A stretch of DNA of 43,331 bases from an uncultured Vibrio sp. (GCF_947488985.1 NZ_CANLBV010000031.1:1-43331); one strand, 5' to 3'; positions 26,049 through 37,147 are shown, counted from the first letter of the stretch. Made by a program: numbers and translations. The notes: a model not told the origin generated them from the letters alone.

Positions 26049-26103
26049 AAAAAAACCTTTGAGAATTTGAGAATAGTTCAGACTATTTAGAAGTTTAGCC
26101 CAC

Positions 26104-26127
26104 AAAAAAGGATGCGTGAAGCATCCT
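26104..26127 (-). terminator. Intrinsic terminator after cmoB
   Basis: On the minus strand AGGATGC, TTCAC, GCATCCT is followed by TTTTTTG. It ends 56 bp before the retropepsin gene start and 161 bp after cmoB, so the three-gene envelope operon must have its promoter in or just after this hairpin. Confidence 0.85.
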
Positions 26128-26287
26128 ATTGTAAGAGTCTGGTCATATTGGATCGCAATGTGAGCATTGCACCAATTATTGTTCTTTGAAATAGCTTACT
26201 TATTAATCATAAGTCATTTGCTGTTCCATTTTCGCTATTTTTAACCCACTTTTCCACAAAGTAAATGGCATTCGAGCTTTGTGAAAT

Positions 26288-27259
26288 CTATGGCTTAGTT
26301 GCGACAAGAATCGCGCGTCTTGGTGCCGGGTGTCCCTCAACCGTTTTACTTGGATCATTTGGATCGAGGTAATCGGGTAGAGAGTTGTGTGTCATCCACT
26401 CTGTTGTACGTTGTTCACCAATGGTAGTGACATTTTCATCCACAATGCGTACGTCTTTAAAGCCAACCTGTTCAAGCCAGCGTTTCAGTGCGCGGGCAGA
26501 AGGGAAGAAGTAGACATTTCTCATCTGCGCATAACGGTCAACAGGTACCAATACTGCATTTTCATCGCCTTCAATCACCAAGGTTTCAAGTACCAATTCA
26601 CCGCCAGAGACCAGTTGATCTTTAAGCTGAATTAAATGATCAAGAGGGGAACGACGGTGGTACAGCACACCCATGCTAAATACCGTATCGTACGCTTCAA
26701 GTTTAGGCAGCTGTTCAATACCTAGAGGTAAAAGGTGAGCGCGTTGATCATCGCCCATCAACTTACGAATTGCTTCAAACTGAACTAAAAATAGATGAGA
26801 AGGATCGATACCTACCGTTAAGCGAGCACCTTCCCCCAGCATGCGCCACATGTGATAGCCATTGCCGCAACCCACATCAAGCACCGATCGGTTTTTCAAT
26901 GGAGAGATATGCGGAAGTACGCGATCCCATTTCCAGTCACTGCGCCACTCGGTATCGATATGAATGTCATGCACCTTGTAAGGGCCTTTTCTCCAAGGGT
27001 GGAAAGTCTTCAATAAGCTCTCTAGTTTTTTAAGCTCCCCGGTATGAAACGGCGTAGAGCTACCAATGGTTACTGATTCTTTCAGGTCAACTTGATCAGG
27101 CACACCTTGTGGGATCTTGTTGAGTGCACGTAACCAACGGTCGAAGTCGCCGTGCTCAGCATTTTGCCAATCTGTCAGCTGTTGTGGCAGTACATTTAAC
27201 CAAGGCTGAAGGCGAGTATCTTGGGCAATAAGTTGATAAAAATTAGCAAAATTAAACAT
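26288..27259 (-). CDS. cmoB: tRNA U34 carboxymethyltransferase CmoB
   Basis: CmoB transfers the carboxymethyl group of carboxy-SAM to 5-hydroxyuridine at position 34 of tRNAs that read four codons, giving cmo5U. The 323-residue protein has an N-terminal helical region (1-100) and a Rossmann domain. Motif I is [19 protein letters not shown], preceded by the CmoB signature WRKGPY and [26 protein letters not shown] follows. It is the usual length. It lies 104 bp downstream of cmoA on the same strand; this gap contains an imperfect inverted repeat (GTGTGAC/GTCATCAC around 27291-27308). It ends before an intrinsic terminator at 26104-26127. Confidence 0.96.
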   Translation of the reverse strand: MFNFANFYQLIAQDTRLQPWLNVLPQQLTDWQNAEHGDFDRWLRALNKIPQGVPDQVDLKESVTIGSSTPFHTGELKKLESLLKTFHPWRKGPYKVHDIHIDTEWRSDWKWDRVLPHISPLKNRSVLDVGCGNGYHMWRMLGEGARLTVGIDPSHLFLVQFEAIRKLMGDDQRAHLLPLGIEQLPKLEAYDTVFSMGVLYHRRSPLDHLIQLKDQLVSGGELVLETLVIEGDENAVLVPVDRYAQMRNVYFFPSARALKRWLEQVGFKDVRIVDENVTTIGEQRTTEWMTHNSLPDYLDPNDPSKTVEGHPAPRRAILVATKP

Positions 27260-27363
27260 GGGTAATATAAACCGTTGTGGAATTCATAATGTGTGTGACG
27301 TTTGTCATCACAGTACTGGAAAGAGATTAAAGTTCGATGGAATCACTTTTAGCTGATAACGCT

Positions 27364-28110
<747 letters not shown>

Positions 28111-28231
28111 TCAGCGTAATGGGCACAGAATTCGAACCCAATAAAAGGGGGCGTATTTTACGTAAAAAAAGAACGACTGTCACGAAAACTGCGATTACGG
28201 TTAAGGATTGCTGCTGTATGTATAACAAGTC

Positions 28232-29137
28232 TTAAAACATCGAGATTTGATGGTTGTCTTTTTGAACGGGAAATTGGGCAAGATCAGGCAGTAATAATGA
28301 CGTACTTTCAGAGACTTGCTTTTGTAATCGTTGATAAATCGCGAGCGCAAGCTCTGGCGCATGGTTGTTGTCTGGCGTGTGGATCATTAAATAAGGCTGC
28401 TTACCTTCAGTAAGCCAGCTTGGAATTTTGGCAAACCAAGGTTTAAAAAACTCAAGATTAGGTTCTTGATCTGGGTGACCAATAAAGCGAATCATTGGGT
28501 TATTCGCCGTTGCAATCGCATGAACGGGCACGCGTGGCTTGACCTTATGAGCATCAATAACGGCTTCAGTTGTCGGCGGCGCAGAAAAAACAGGGCGACT
28601 ATCCATAATGATGCGGTTAATACCTTCTTCCACAAGCCATTGGTTAAAGCGTTTTTCAGCATCCCCTTTATCAAAGAAACCGAGATGGCGAACTTCGACG
28701 CCGAGCGACATATCTTTTGGAAATAAGGTGCAAAATTTTCGCAGAATAGGAAGCATGCTAGGCTCAAAGCTGTGCGGTAGCTGTATGGTCCACTGGCCAA
28801 TGCGATCATGAAGGGGTGACATCGTCATTAAGAACTCTTTGAGCTCGGCTTGGCAGTGTCTAAGTTGCTGCTGGTGGGTGATAAACTTGGGCAGTTTAAA
28901 GGTGAACCTGAAGTCATCGTGGCTTGCCGCTTTCCAGTTATGTACTGTCGACGTACTCGGCGTAGCGTAAAAGGTCGTATTGCCCTCAACGGTATGGAAA
29001 ACTTGCGTGTACTTTTCAAGGCGCTCTGCGGGTTTGGTTCCCTTGCCATAGAACTGACTTTGCCACTCGGAGTGAGACCACATGGTTAATCCAAGTCTTA
29101 GAGGTAAAGTTTCTGTTGTTATTACACGATCATCCAT
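28232..29137 (-). CDS. DUF72 (YecE-like) protein of unknown function
   Basis: A 301-residue protein of the DUF72 family, a TIM-barrel-like fold of unknown function. Conserved blocks seen are LRLGLTMWSHSEWQSQFY (start), VEGNTTFYATPS, FRFTFKLPKFITH and LGVEVRHLGFF. YLMIHTPDNNHAPELA follows near the C terminus. No signal peptide is present. It sits between cmoA and aspS, the same neighbourhood as yecE in E. coli, which suggests a lasting link to tRNA metabolism but does not show it. It is divergent from aspS. Confidence 0.87.
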   Translation of the reverse strand: MDDRVITTETLPLRLGLTMWSHSEWQSQFYGKGTKPAERLEKYTQVFHTVEGNTTFYATPSTSTVHNWKAASHDDFRFTFKLPKFITHQQQLRHCQAELKEFLMTMSPLHDRIGQWTIQLPHSFEPSMLPILRKFCTLFPKDMSLGVEVRHLGFFDKGDAEKRFNQWLVEEGINRIIMDSRPVFSAPPTTEAVIDAHKVKPRVPVHAIATANNPMIRFIGHPDQEPNLEFFKPWFAKIPSWLTEGKQPYLMIHTPDNNHAPELALAIYQRLQKQVSESTSLLLPDLAQFPVQKDNHQISMF

Positions 29138-29469
29138 CTACTACACCGTTATTCATCACGCCATCAGACATTACAAAAAGTTTTTGGGTTGAAACGAAAA
29201 TCTACTGTACGAGAGTTTTGCTGATTAAGGTACTTTCGAGATATAATTGTCGCAATTTTTTTGGTTTTGGTGAATCTTTGCGCGTTTGATGAACTAAAAA
29301 GCAGCAAAGCCAGATAAAACACAATAAATTCGAGTGTGGAAGGTCGATTTTAACCGAGTTTCCGCGTATAAATGATTCCTTGCTTTGTTAGGTAAAAGGC
29401 TCTGTAGGGCTATTTTTGACACCTACAGCTTGGAAATTAGTAAATTATTAAGAGATTGGGAAATTCATT
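29138..29469. other. Divergent DUF72/aspS spacer and aspS leader
   Basis: The 332 bp between the two divergent genes hold a likely aspS promoter at 29218-29247 and a perfect 7-bp hairpin CTGTAGG/CCTACAG at 29402-29428. A second possible -35, TTGACA (29416-29421), overlaps that hairpin. If the first promoter is used, the aspS leader is about 215 nt. I see no T-box, as expected for a gammaproteobacterium. Confidence 0.5.
29218..29247 (+). promoter_or_regulatory. Putative sigma70 promoter of aspS
   Basis: TTGCTG (29218-29223) and a perfect TATAAT (29242-29247) with 18-bp spacing, on the aspS strand and 222 bp before its ATG. Confidence 0.55.
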
Positions 29470-31251
29470 ATGCGTACCCATTACTGTGGTAACCTGAACA
29501 AGTCCCTGGCGGGACAAACTGTAGAATTGTGCGGCTGGGTAAACCGTCGCCGTGATTTAGGCGGTCTTATCTTTATTGATATGCGTGATCGTGAAGGCAT
29601 CGTTCAGGTTGTTGTCGATCCAGATATGAAAGATATCTTCCCGATCGCTAACCAACTGCGTAATGAATTCTGTATCAAGTTTGCTGGTGAAGTACGTGTT
29701 CGTCCGGACAGCCAAGTAAATAAAGACATGGCTACTGGTGAAGTAGAACTTTACGCGACTGGTCTAGAGATCATCAACCGTTCAGAAGCGCTTCCACTAG
29801 ACTTCAACCAAACGAACTCTGAAGAGCAGCGTCTAAAGTACCGTTACATCGATCTTCGCCGTCTAGAAATGAGCGACCGCATCAAGCTTCGTGCTCGTGC
29901 TTCTAGCTTCGTTCGTCGTTTCCTAGACGAGAACCTGTTCCTAGACATCGAAACGCCAGTACTAACGAAAGCGACTCCAGAAGGCGCGCGTGACTACCTA
30001 GTACCAAGCCGTGTTCATAAAGGCAGCTTCTACGCACTTCCTCAATCTCCTCAGCTGTTCAAGCAACTGCTGATGATGTCTGGTTTTGACCGTTACTACC
30101 AGATCGTTAAATGTTTCCGTGACGAAGATTTACGTGCTGACCGTCAGCCTGAATTTACTCAGATCGATATCGAAACATCGTTCATGTCTTCTCAAGAAGT
30201 ACGTAACATCACTGAAAAGCTAGTTCACGATATGTGGAAAGAGCTTCTAGATGTTGAACTAGGTCAATTCCCAGTAATGCCTTTCTCTGAAGCGATTCGT
30301 CGTTTCGGTTCTGATAAGCCAGATCTACGTAACCCGCTAGAGCTAGTTGACGTGGCTGACTTAGTTAAAGACGTTGAGTTCAAAGTATTCTCTGGCCCTG
30401 CTAACGATGAAAAAGGTCGCGTAGCGGTTATCCGTGTACCAGGCGGTGCTAAGCTAACTCGTAAGCAAATCGACGGTTACGCAGAACATGTAAATATCTA
30501 CGGCGCGAAAGGTCTAGCATGGATGAAGGTTAACGACCGTGCTGCAGGCATGGAAGGTATTCAATCTCCAGTCGCTAAATTCCTAAGCGAAGACGTAATC
30601 AACGGTATTCTAGAGCGCACTCAAGCTGAATCTGGCGATATCATCCTATTTGGTGCAGACAAAGCGGGCATCGTTGCTGAAGCAATGGGGGCACTTCGTC
30701 TTAAACTAGGTGCTGATCTAGAGCTAACCGACACCTCTGCATGGGCTCCACTGTGGGTTGTTGACTTCCCAATGTTTGAAGAAGACGGCGAAGGTAACCT
30801 ACACGCAATGCACCACCCGTTCACATCTCCACTAGGTGTGACTGCGGAAGAGCTAAAATCGAACCCAGCAGCAGCAAATTCTGATGCATACGACATGGTC
30901 ATCAACGGCTATGAAGTCGGTGGTGGTTCTGTACGTATTCACAACGCAGAAATGCAAACAGCGGTATTCGGTATCCTAGGTATTGAAGCTAAAGAGCAAC
31001 AAGAGAAGTTTGGCTTCCTGCTTGAAGCGCTTAAGTACGGCACGCCACCACACGCAGGTCTAGCATTCGGTCTTGACCGTCTAGCAATGCTGCTTTGTGG
31101 TACTGAGAACATCCGTGACGTTATCGCATTCCCTAAAACTACCGCTGCAGCATGTCTACTTACAGACGCGCCAAGCCTAGCAAACCCAGCATCACTGGAA
31201 GAGCTATCGATCGCGGTTAAAATTGCTCAAAAAGAAGAGTCTGCTGAATAA
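29470..31251 (+). CDS. aspS: Aspartate-tRNA ligase
   Basis: AspRS charges tRNA-Asp; it is a class IIb synthetase. The 593-residue protein has an N-terminal OB-fold anticodon-binding domain (1-105, [23 protein letters not shown]). The catalytic core contains motif 2 [18 protein letters not shown] and motif 3 [15 protein letters not shown]. The bacterial GAD insertion domain lies at about residues 285-420, so this is the standard bacterial, discriminating type. No asparaginyl-type features are present. It has a divergent spacer with its own likely promoter and ends in a strong terminator. Confidence 0.98.
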   Translation: MRTHYCGNLNKSLAGQTVELCGWVNRRRDLGGLIFIDMRDREGIVQVVVDPDMKDIFPIANQLRNEFCIKFAGEVRVRPDSQVNKDMATGEVELYATGLEIINRSEALPLDFNQTNSEEQRLKYRYIDLRRLEMSDRIKLRARASSFVRRFLDENLFLDIETPVLTKATPEGARDYLVPSRVHKGSFYALPQSPQLFKQLLMMSGFDRYYQIVKCFRDEDLRADRQPEFTQIDIETSFMSSQEVRNITEKLVHDMWKELLDVELGQFPVMPFSEAIRRFGSDKPDLRNPLELVDVADLVKDVEFKVFSGPANDEKGRVAVIRVPGGAKLTRKQIDGYAEHVNIYGAKGLAWMKVNDRAAGMEGIQSPVAKFLSEDVINGILERTQAESGDIILFGADKAGIVAEAMGALRLKLGADLELTDTSAWAPLWVVDFPMFEEDGEGNLHAMHHPFTSPLGVTAEELKSNPAAANSDAYDMVINGYEVGGGSVRIHNAEMQTAVFGILGIEAKEQQEKFGFLLEALKYGTPPHAGLAFGLDRLAMLLCGTENIRDVIAFPKTTAAACLLTDAPSLANPASLEELSIAVKIAQKEESAE

Positions 31252-31316
31252 GCGCAACACTTAATCTTTTAAGTGACTCTTTATTGGAGTGACTTTTTGT
31301 TTATGTAAATAGAAAT

Positions 31317-31344
31317 GCCCGTTAATTTAACGGGCATTTTTTTT
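31317..31344 (+). terminator. Intrinsic terminator after aspS
   Basis: GCCCGTT (31317-31323) pairs with AACGGGC (31329-31335), followed by a run of eight T. An earlier weak hairpin, CACTTAA/TTAAGTG at 31258-31275, follows the aspS stop. The terminator separates aspS from ruvC. Confidence 0.93.
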
Positions 31345-31404
31345 GTCGTTAGATATACTAAGCGCAATCATAAAATCATGTATAAATAATCAGTATTCAA
31401 AGTT

Positions 31405-31926
31405 ATGTCTATTATATTAGGGATTGACCCTGGCTCTCGCATTACTGGCTATGGCGTGATTCGTCAAAATGGCCGTCATCTTTATTACTTAGGTAGCGGT
31501 TGTATCCGTACCTCAGAAAAAGAGCTACCGGGCCGGCTCAAACAAATCTATGCGGGGGTGAGTGAAATCATTACTCAGTTTCAACCCGATGTGTTTGCGA
31601 TTGAGCAAGTCTTTATGTCAAAGAATGCCGACTCTGCACTTAAGCTCGGCCAAGCTCGCGGCAGTGCGATTGTAGCGGCGGTCAATGCGGATCTCCCCGT
31701 CCATGAATATGCTGCTCGTTTAATTAAGCAAGCGGTGACAGGTAATGGTGGTGCTGATAAGTCGATGGTTCAAAATATGGTGATGAGCATGCTTAAGTTA
31801 CCCGCAAAACCACAGGCTGATGCTGCCGATGCTCTAGGCGTAGCAATCACTCACGCTAATACTAATAAAACCTTGATAGCGCTTGCAGGTAAAGCTACAG
31901 GCGCGAGAAAAGGCCGTTACCGTTAA
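31405..31926 (+). CDS. ruvC: Holliday junction resolvase RuvC
   Basis: RuvC cuts Holliday junctions symmetrically as a dimer, working with RuvAB. The 173-residue RNase H-like nuclease keeps all four metal-binding acids: Asp8 (GIDPGS), Glu67 (AIEQVF), Asp139 and Asp142 ([14 protein letters not shown]). The ATG at 31405 gives the normal opening [12 protein letters not shown]. The gene is followed by a 286-bp gap with a terminator-like hairpin before ruvA, so it is probably not fully co-transcribed with ruvAB. Confidence 0.97.
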   Translation: MSIILGIDPGSRITGYGVIRQNGRHLYYLGSGCIRTSEKELPGRLKQIYAGVSEIITQFQPDVFAIEQVFMSKNADSALKLGQARGSAIVAAVNADLPVHEYAARLIKQAVTGNGGADKSMVQNMVMSMLKLPAKPQADAADALGVAITHANTNKTLIALAGKATGARKGRYR

Positions 31927-32142
31927 TGGTCATCCCATCATTTATGATCCTATCCTAATTGGTGAGTCTAGCAGGCTGCTTGGGTCATACCTAAATTGTA
32001 CTTGTCTCAATCTTGTTGAAATACTTTGAATCAAAGGCTGATATTTGTACGCCATGTCGCCTCAGTAAAAGAGCTAGTCGAAAGCTTGAATCACGTCGTT
32101 TCAAAAGCCAAACAAGCGAAAAATATTTCATCACACAAACAC

Positions 32143-32173
32143 AAAGAACTGGATAAGTATCCAGTTCTTTTAT
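32143..32173 (+). terminator. Terminator-like hairpin between ruvC and ruvA
   Basis: AAAGAACTGGATA (32143-32155) pairs perfectly with TATCCAGTTCTTT (32158-32170) around AG; the tail TTCTTTTATATTC is T-rich. It ends 40 bp before the ruvA GTG, so any ruvA promoter must overlap it or lie very close. Confidence 0.65.
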
Positions 32174-32212
32174 ATTCTGTCCCCAAATTATATTCCATCA
32201 AGAGAGTGCATT

Positions 32213-32824
32213 GTGATCGGACGTCTACGCGGTACATTAATAGAAAAACAGCCACCAGAGTTATTAATTGAAGTGAGTGGTGTTGGCTATGAGGTTCAAA
32301 TGCCAATGAGTTGTTTTTATGAATTACCTCCTGTGGGCGAAGAGGCAATCATCTACACGCACTTTGTGGTACGTGAAGACGCCCAGTTGCTTTATGGCTT
32401 TAACACGGTTAAAGAGCGTGCGCTGTTCCGCGAAGTCATCAAAGCAAACGGGGTCGGCCCTAAGCTTGGCCTTGGCATTCTTTCAGGTATGACGGCTAGC
32501 CAATTTGTTCAGAGTGTTGAACGTGAAGACATCTCTACACTGGTTAAACTTCCTGGTGTTGGTAAGAAAACCGCAGAACGTCTGGTTGTTGAAATGAAAG
32601 ACCGTCTGAAAGGGTGGGGTGCGGGTGACCTATTTACTCCAGCAACGGATGCAGCGCCGATGGATTCGATGCCAACCGTACATGACGCGGAAGAAGAGGC
32701 GGTCAGTGCATTACTTGCATTAGGCTACAAGCCTACTCAAGCTTCTAAGGTGGTTTCTCAAGTGGCTCAAGATGGCATGACCAGCGAACAATTGATTCGC
32801 GAAGCACTGAAATCGATGGTTTAA
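32213..32824 (+). CDS. ruvA: Holliday junction DNA helicase subunit RuvA
   Basis: RuvA is the tetrameric protein that recognises four-way junctions and loads RuvB. The 203-residue protein has an N-terminal OB-fold domain ([21 protein letters not shown], with short motif views), then two helix-hairpin-helix motifs ([17 protein letters not shown] and [16 protein letters not shown]). A flexible acidic linker follows, and a C-terminal RuvB-binding domain ([17 protein letters not shown]). The start is a GTG at 32213 with AGAGAG upstream. ruvB follows after 103 bp. Confidence 0.97.
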   Translation: MIGRLRGTLIEKQPPELLIEVSGVGYEVQMPMSCFYELPPVGEEAIIYTHFVVREDAQLLYGFNTVKERALFREVIKANGVGPKLGLGILSGMTASQFVQSVEREDISTLVKLPGVGKKTAERLVVEMKDRLKGWGAGDLFTPATDAAPMDSMPTVHDAEEEAVSALLALGYKPTQASKVVSQVAQDGMTSEQLIREALKSMV

Positions 32825-32927
32825 TACCCCAAATACTTGTTCTACAAAACAGATTCATTCACTTTGCCTTTACACAGAATCAAGAAGCGCAGAGTCAACA
32901 AGAGCATCGTTAGGAATAGCAGAATTT

Positions 32928-33944
32928 ATGATTGAAGCCGATCGCCTTATTGCACCGGATAACCCAGTATTCAAAGATGAAGATGTCATTGATCGTGCAA
33001 TACGCCCTAAAGCACTTGCCGACTATCAAGGTCAGGATCACGTTCGTGGCCAGATGGAAATTTTCATCAAAGCGGCCCAGCTGCGCAATGAGGCGCTCGA
33101 TCATCTGCTGATATTTGGTCCTCCAGGTTTGGGTAAAACCACGTTGGCGAACATTGTTGCCAACGAAATGGATGTCAATATTCGCACGACTTCAGGGCCT
33201 GTATTAGAAAAAGCGGGTGATCTTGCGGCATTGCTGACCAACCTTGAAGAAAATGATGTTCTGTTCATTGATGAGATCCACCGTTTAAGCCCTGTGGTTG
33301 AAGAGGTGTTGTACCCAGCAATGGAAGACTATCAGTTGGACATCATGATCGGTGAAGGGCCAGCAGCACGTTCTATTAAGATCGATCTTCCTCCTTTTAC
33401 TTTGATTGGCGCAACCACTCGTGCGGGCTCACTGACATCGCCGTTACGTGACCGTTTTGGCATCACTCAACGTCTTGAGTACTACAAAGTTGAAGACCTA
33501 CAAAATATCGTTCAGCGAAGTGCTGATTGCCTTGGCCTTTCGATGGATTCGGAAGGGGCATTAGAAGTTGCTCGTCGTGCACGTGGTACGCCACGTATTG
33601 CGAACCGTTTATTGCGTCGCGTCCGTGATTATGCGGAAGTGAAAGGAGACGGACATATTTGCCCAGATGTTGCGGATAAAGCGCTAAACATGTTGGATGT
33701 CGATGCCAAAGGGTTTGACTACATGGATAGAAAGCTTTTGCTGGCGATAATGGAAAAGTTCGGTGGTGGCCCAGTTGGCGTTGACAATATGGCAGCTGCG
33801 ATTGGTGAAGAGAGAGACACTATTGAAGATGTATTAGAGCCTTATTTGATTCAGCAAGGGTATCTGCAAAGAACCCCAAGAGGCCGAATAGCGACAGACA
33901 GGGCCTATTTACATTTTGGAATCGATAAACCATCTAATCGATAA
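32928..33944 (+). CDS. ruvB: Holliday junction branch migration ATPase RuvB
   Basis: RuvB is the hexameric AAA+ motor that pulls DNA through RuvA-bound junctions. The 338-residue protein has Walker A GPPGLGKT at 64-71 and Walker B LFIDEIHR (Asp115, Glu116). Sensor 1 is in [20 protein letters not shown], which also holds the arginine finger. The sensor 2 region is [16 protein letters not shown], and a C-terminal winged helix follows ([17 protein letters not shown]). The ATG at 32928 is preceded by AGGAATAG. It is the last gene of ruvAB. Confidence 0.98.
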   Translation: MIEADRLIAPDNPVFKDEDVIDRAIRPKALADYQGQDHVRGQMEIFIKAAQLRNEALDHLLIFGPPGLGKTTLANIVANEMDVNIRTTSGPVLEKAGDLAALLTNLEENDVLFIDEIHRLSPVVEEVLYPAMEDYQLDIMIGEGPAARSIKIDLPPFTLIGATTRAGSLTSPLRDRFGITQRLEYYKVEDLQNIVQRSADCLGLSMDSEGALEVARRARGTPRIANRLLRRVRDYAEVKGDGHICPDVADKALNMLDVDAKGFDYMDRKLLLAIMEKFGGGPVGVDNMAAAIGEERDTIEDVLEPYLIQQGYLQRTPRGRIATDRAYLHFGIDKPSNR

Positions 33945-34181
33945 AACACTTAATAATCGAAGTTTAAAAGTGGAAACTTGGGTTTCAAATTTGATTTGGT
34001 TAACAAAATTAAAAATAACTCCTCACTTTGTTTGTTAGCATTTTGAGGGTGGTTAAGGGGGGTGTGTTTAGTTAATGTTGAGTTTGTGTGGTAGATGTCA
34101 CAATATGTTATTGATGAACGTTATTTTGACGTAAATTTAACCGAAACCGCTCGAAATTCAACCTAGTTTCCCCGTGTAAAC

Positions 34182-34195
34182 TTGACATAAATCAA
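34182..34195. promoter_or_regulatory. FNR box upstream of cydAB
   Basis: TTGACATAAATCAA matches the FNR consensus TTGAT-N4-ATCAA at 9 of 10 fixed positions. It lies 216 bp before the cydA ATG. In E. coli, FNR and ArcA set cydAB expression by oxygen level; the same is likely here. Confidence 0.7.
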
Positions 34196-34364
34196 TGCAG
34201 GTTTCGCCTATAAACCTTTTGAAACATGCTGATTTTATCAGTAATATTAGCGTAAGCTATATTAGCTTGAACTTAACAATAATCCAACTATAAAGGTACG
34301 TTTTTGCTACAAATTTCAACTTGTAATAACAATTTCATGAATTGTTTTAATGTGGATTTTTGCG

Positions 34365-34376
34365 GTGATTAATCAC
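34365..34376. promoter_or_regulatory. Perfect 12-bp palindrome before cydA
   Basis: GTGATTAATCAC is a perfect palindrome ending 34 bp before the cydA ATG and 24 bp before its AGGAG. It resembles a shortened FNR or CRP site but has the wrong spacing for both. It could be an operator or an mRNA stem. Confidence 0.4.
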
Positions 34377-34410
34377 ACAAGTGTCATTCAGCCGACACAA
34401 AGGAGTTACC

Positions 34411-35997
34411 ATGATTGATGTTGTTGATCTGTCGCGATTGCAGTTTGCATTTACAGCGATGTATCACTTCTTATTTGTTCCACTGACTTTAGGTATGGCA
34501 TTTTTACTTGCCATTATGGAGTCAGTTTATGTAATGACTGGCAAACAAATTTACAAGGACATGACCAAGTTCTGGGGTAAATTGTTTGGTATTAACTTTG
34601 CTCTTGGTGTAGCGACAGGCTTAACTATGGAGTTCCAGTTTGGTACTAACTGGTCTTATTATTCTCACTATGTTGGCGACATCTTTGGTGCGCCGTTAGC
34701 TATCGAAGCGCTTGTTGCATTCTTCCTAGAGTCTACTTTTGTTGGCCTTTTCTTTTTTGGTTGGGATAGATTGTCAAAGCGTCAGCACTTAGCGGTAACG
34801 TGGTTAGTCGCACTTGGCTCTAACTTCTCTGCGCTTTGGATCTTGGTTGCGAACGGTTGGATGCAAAATCCAATAGGTGCGGAATTTAACTTTGAAACCA
34901 TGCGTATGGAAATGGTGAGCTTCGCTGAAGTTGTACTAAACCCAGTAGCACAGGTTAAATTCGTACACACGGTTGCATCGGGTTACACCACAGGTGCCAT
35001 GTTCATCCTTGGTATCAGCTCATACTACATTCTTAAAGGGCGCGACCTTGCCTTTGCTCGTCGCTCTTTTGCGATTGCAGCCTCTTTTGGTATGGCATCT
35101 ATTTTGTCAGTAATTGTACTGGGTGATGAATCTGGCTACGAGCTTGGTGAAGTTCAAAAAGTAAAACTCGCTGCTGTTGAAGCAGAGTGGCACACGGAAG
35201 AAGCACCAGCCGCATTTACTTTGTTTGGTATTCCAAACCAAGAAACAATGGAAACGGATTACGCGATTAAGATCCCTTACGTAATGGGTATCATCGCAAC
35301 GCGCTCTCTTGATGAAGAGGTAACGGGCTTACGTGATCTGCGTGATGAGCACGTCGAGCGTATCCGTACTGGTATGTATGCGTACGAGCTACTTGAAAAG
35401 CTACGTGCAGGCGATAAATCTGAAGAAAACATGGCTGCGTTCGACGAAGTGAAAGGCGATCTAGGTTACGGTTTACTTCTTAAGCGCTACACCGATGAAG
35501 TTGTTGACGCAACAGAAGATCAAATCCAAATGGCTGCGGATGATTCTATCCCAACAGTTTGGCCTCTATTCTGGTCATTCCGTTTGATGGTTGCTTGTGG
35601 CTTCATCATGCTGTTTGTATTCGGTGCTGCGTTTGTTCAAACGTGTCGTCATAAGATCGAACAGAAACCATGGGTACTTAAAGCGGCACTATTCTCAATT
35701 CCGTTGCCTTGGATTGCGATTGAAGCGGGTTGGTTTGTTGCTGAGTTTGGACGTCAGCCATGGGCAGTTGGTGAAATTCTGCCGGTTAACGTTGCGGCAT
35801 CAGCACTGACTATTGAACAGCTTTGGACTTCTCTATTCGCAATTATTGCACTGTACACGGTGTTCCTTATTGCCGAAGTTTACCTAATGCTGAAATTTGC
35901 ACGTAAAGGTCCAAGCAGCTTAAAGACAGGTCGTTACCACTTCGAACAAAATGATGACTCTGCTGAAGGCAAAGTTAGCCGTTCAGTCGAAGTATAA
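34411..35997 (+). CDS. cydA: Cytochrome bd ubiquinol oxidase subunit I
   Basis: CydA carries hemes b558, b595 and d of the cytochrome bd oxidase, which reduces oxygen to water with quinol at high affinity in the inner membrane. The 528-residue protein has about nine helices. Visible are the His19 heme ligand in [13 protein letters not shown], the quinol-binding Q loop (about residues 250-390, long type with [13 protein letters not shown]), and the GRQPWAVGE motif after it. Length and loop are of the E. coli bd-I type. The ATG at 34411 has AGGAG 5 nt upstream; the longer opening at 34381 overlaps the upstream stem and is not supported. First gene of cydABX-ybgE. Confidence 0.97.
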   Translation: MIDVVDLSRLQFAFTAMYHFLFVPLTLGMAFLLAIMESVYVMTGKQIYKDMTKFWGKLFGINFALGVATGLTMEFQFGTNWSYYSHYVGDIFGAPLAIEALVAFFLESTFVGLFFFGWDRLSKRQHLAVTWLVALGSNFSALWILVANGWMQNPIGAEFNFETMRMEMVSFAEVVLNPVAQVKFVHTVASGYTTGAMFILGISSYYILKGRDLAFARRSFAIAASFGMASILSVIVLGDESGYELGEVQKVKLAAVEAEWHTEEAPAAFTLFGIPNQETMETDYAIKIPYVMGIIATRSLDEEVTGLRDLRDEHVERIRTGMYAYELLEKLRAGDKSEENMAAFDEVKGDLGYGLLLKRYTDEVVDATEDQIQMAADDSIPTVWPLFWSFRLMVACGFIMLFVFGAAFVQTCRHKIEQKPWVLKAALFSIPLPWIAIEAGWFVAEFGRQPWAVGEILPVNVAASALTIEQLWTSLFAIIALYTVFLIAEVYLMLKFARKGPSSLKTGRYHFEQNDDSAEGKVSRSVEV

Positions 35998-36010
35998 GTG
36001 AGGGAATATT

Positions 36011-37147
36011 ATGTTTGATTACGAAAGTTTACGACTCATTTGGTGGGTGTTGATCGGTGTTTTACTGGTTGGCTTCGCCGTGACTGATGGCTTTGATATG
36101 GGTGTTGCAGCCCTTTCACCTGTGATCGGTAAGAGCGACACTGAACGTCGTATTATGCTCAACACGATTGCCCCTCACTGGGACGGCAACCAAGTTTGGC
36201 TTATCACGGCAGGTGGTGCATTGTTTGCAGCATGGCCTCTAGTTTACGCAACGTCGTTTTCTGGATTTTACTTTGCCATGTACGTGACGTTAGCTGCGCT
36301 TTGGTTACGCCCACTTGCGCTTGATTACCGTTCTAAGATTGAAGAGCCAAAATGGCGTAAAGCTTGGGATTACGCACTTTGCTTTAGTGGTGTAGTGCCA
36401 CCAATCATTTTTGGTGTTGCCTTTGGTAACCTAATGCAGGGTGTACCATTTGAACTGAACGACCTAATGATGTCTCAATACCACGGCACATTCTTCGCGC
36501 TACTAAACCCATTCGCATTACTTTGTGGTGTGTTGGCGCTGATGCTGTTCGTTATGCAAGGGGCAACATGGCTTCAGATGAAGACAACAGAAGCGCTGCA
36601 TAGCCGTGCTCGTAACGTTGCTCAGATCACTGGCCTAATCGCTATTGCACTGTTTGTTATTGGTGGCTTCTGGGTTCAATCTATTGAAGGCTATGTAATT
36701 ACGAGCACTATCGATACGTTCGCAGATTCAAACCCATTAAACAAAGAAGTCTCACTTCAAGTGGGTGCTTGGATGACAAACTTTGAAACGTATCCAGCAA
36801 TGTGGGCTGCGCCGATCCTTGGTGTGGTAATGCCACTGCTTGCTGTGATTGCTTCTCGCTTTGAGCGCGGTGGTTTCGCTTTCTTGTTCTCAAGTCTTTC
36901 TAACGCTGGTGTCATCTTAACGGCGGGTTTTGCAATGTTCCCATTCGTAATGCCATCAAGCTTGAACCCTGACCATAGTTTGACTATGTGGGATTCAACC
37001 GCAAGTGAGTTAACGCTTGGTCTTATGACTGTCGTTGCTGCGGTAATGGTTCCTGTGATTCTTGGCTACACAACTTGGACATACTACAAAATGTTCGGTC
37101 GTCTAGATAAGAAACACATCGAAGATAACGACGTTTCAGCTTACTAA
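36011..37147 (+). CDS. cydB: Cytochrome bd ubiquinol oxidase subunit II
   Basis: CydB is the second structural subunit of cytochrome bd and stabilises the heme-bearing CydA. The 378-residue protein has about nine membrane helices. The N-terminal family motif is WWVLIGVLLVGFAVTDGFD, then GVAALSPVIG, NTIAPHWDGNQVWLITAGGALFAAWP (cited in part), and GFWVQSIEGYVI. It starts 13 bp after cydA with GAGGG before the ATG and is the normal length. Confidence 0.97.
   Translation: MFDYESLRLIWWVLIGVLLVGFAVTDGFDMGVAALSPVIGKSDTERRIMLNTIAPHWDGNQVWLITAGGALFAAWPLVYATSFSGFYFAMYVTLAALWLRPLALDYRSKIEEPKWRKAWDYALCFSGVVPPIIFGVAFGNLMQGVPFELNDLMMSQYHGTFFALLNPFALLCGVLALMLFVMQGATWLQMKTTEALHSRARNVAQITGLIAIALFVIGGFWVQSIEGYVITSTIDTFADSNPLNKEVSLQVGAWMTNFETYPAMWAAPILGVVMPLLAVIASRFERGGFAFLFSSLSNAGVILTAGFAMFPFVMPSSLNPDHSLTMWDSTASELTLGLMTVVAAVMVPVILGYTTWTYYKMFGRLDKKHIEDNDVSAY

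Larger units (their letters stand above)
33945..34410 (+). other. Long regulatory spacer upstream of cydA
   Basis: These 466 AT-rich bp hold no gene. After ruvB there is only a weak hairpin (GAAAC-TTGG-GTTTC, 33973-33986). Further on are an FNR-type box (34182-34195), ArcA-like GTTAA-containing direct repeats around 34070-34085, and a hairpin TAATATTAGC-GTAA-GCTATATTA (34241-34263). Near the start codon are ACAATT-TCATG-AATTGT, the palindrome GTGATTAATCAC (34365-34376), and a small stem GTGTC/GACAC (34381-34398) just before the Shine-Dalgarno. The length and number of elements suit the oxygen control known for cyd operons. Confidence 0.6.

Noticed and set aside
26255..26283. CACAAAG/CTTTGTG inverted repeat after cmoB as a terminator
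   Set aside because: No T tract on either strand; the genuine terminator is at 26104-26127.
32026..32271. 81-codon plus-strand frame between ruvC and ruvA
   Set aside because: It crosses the terminator-like hairpin, lacks a ribosome site and overlaps the start of ruvA in another frame; composition is random-looking.
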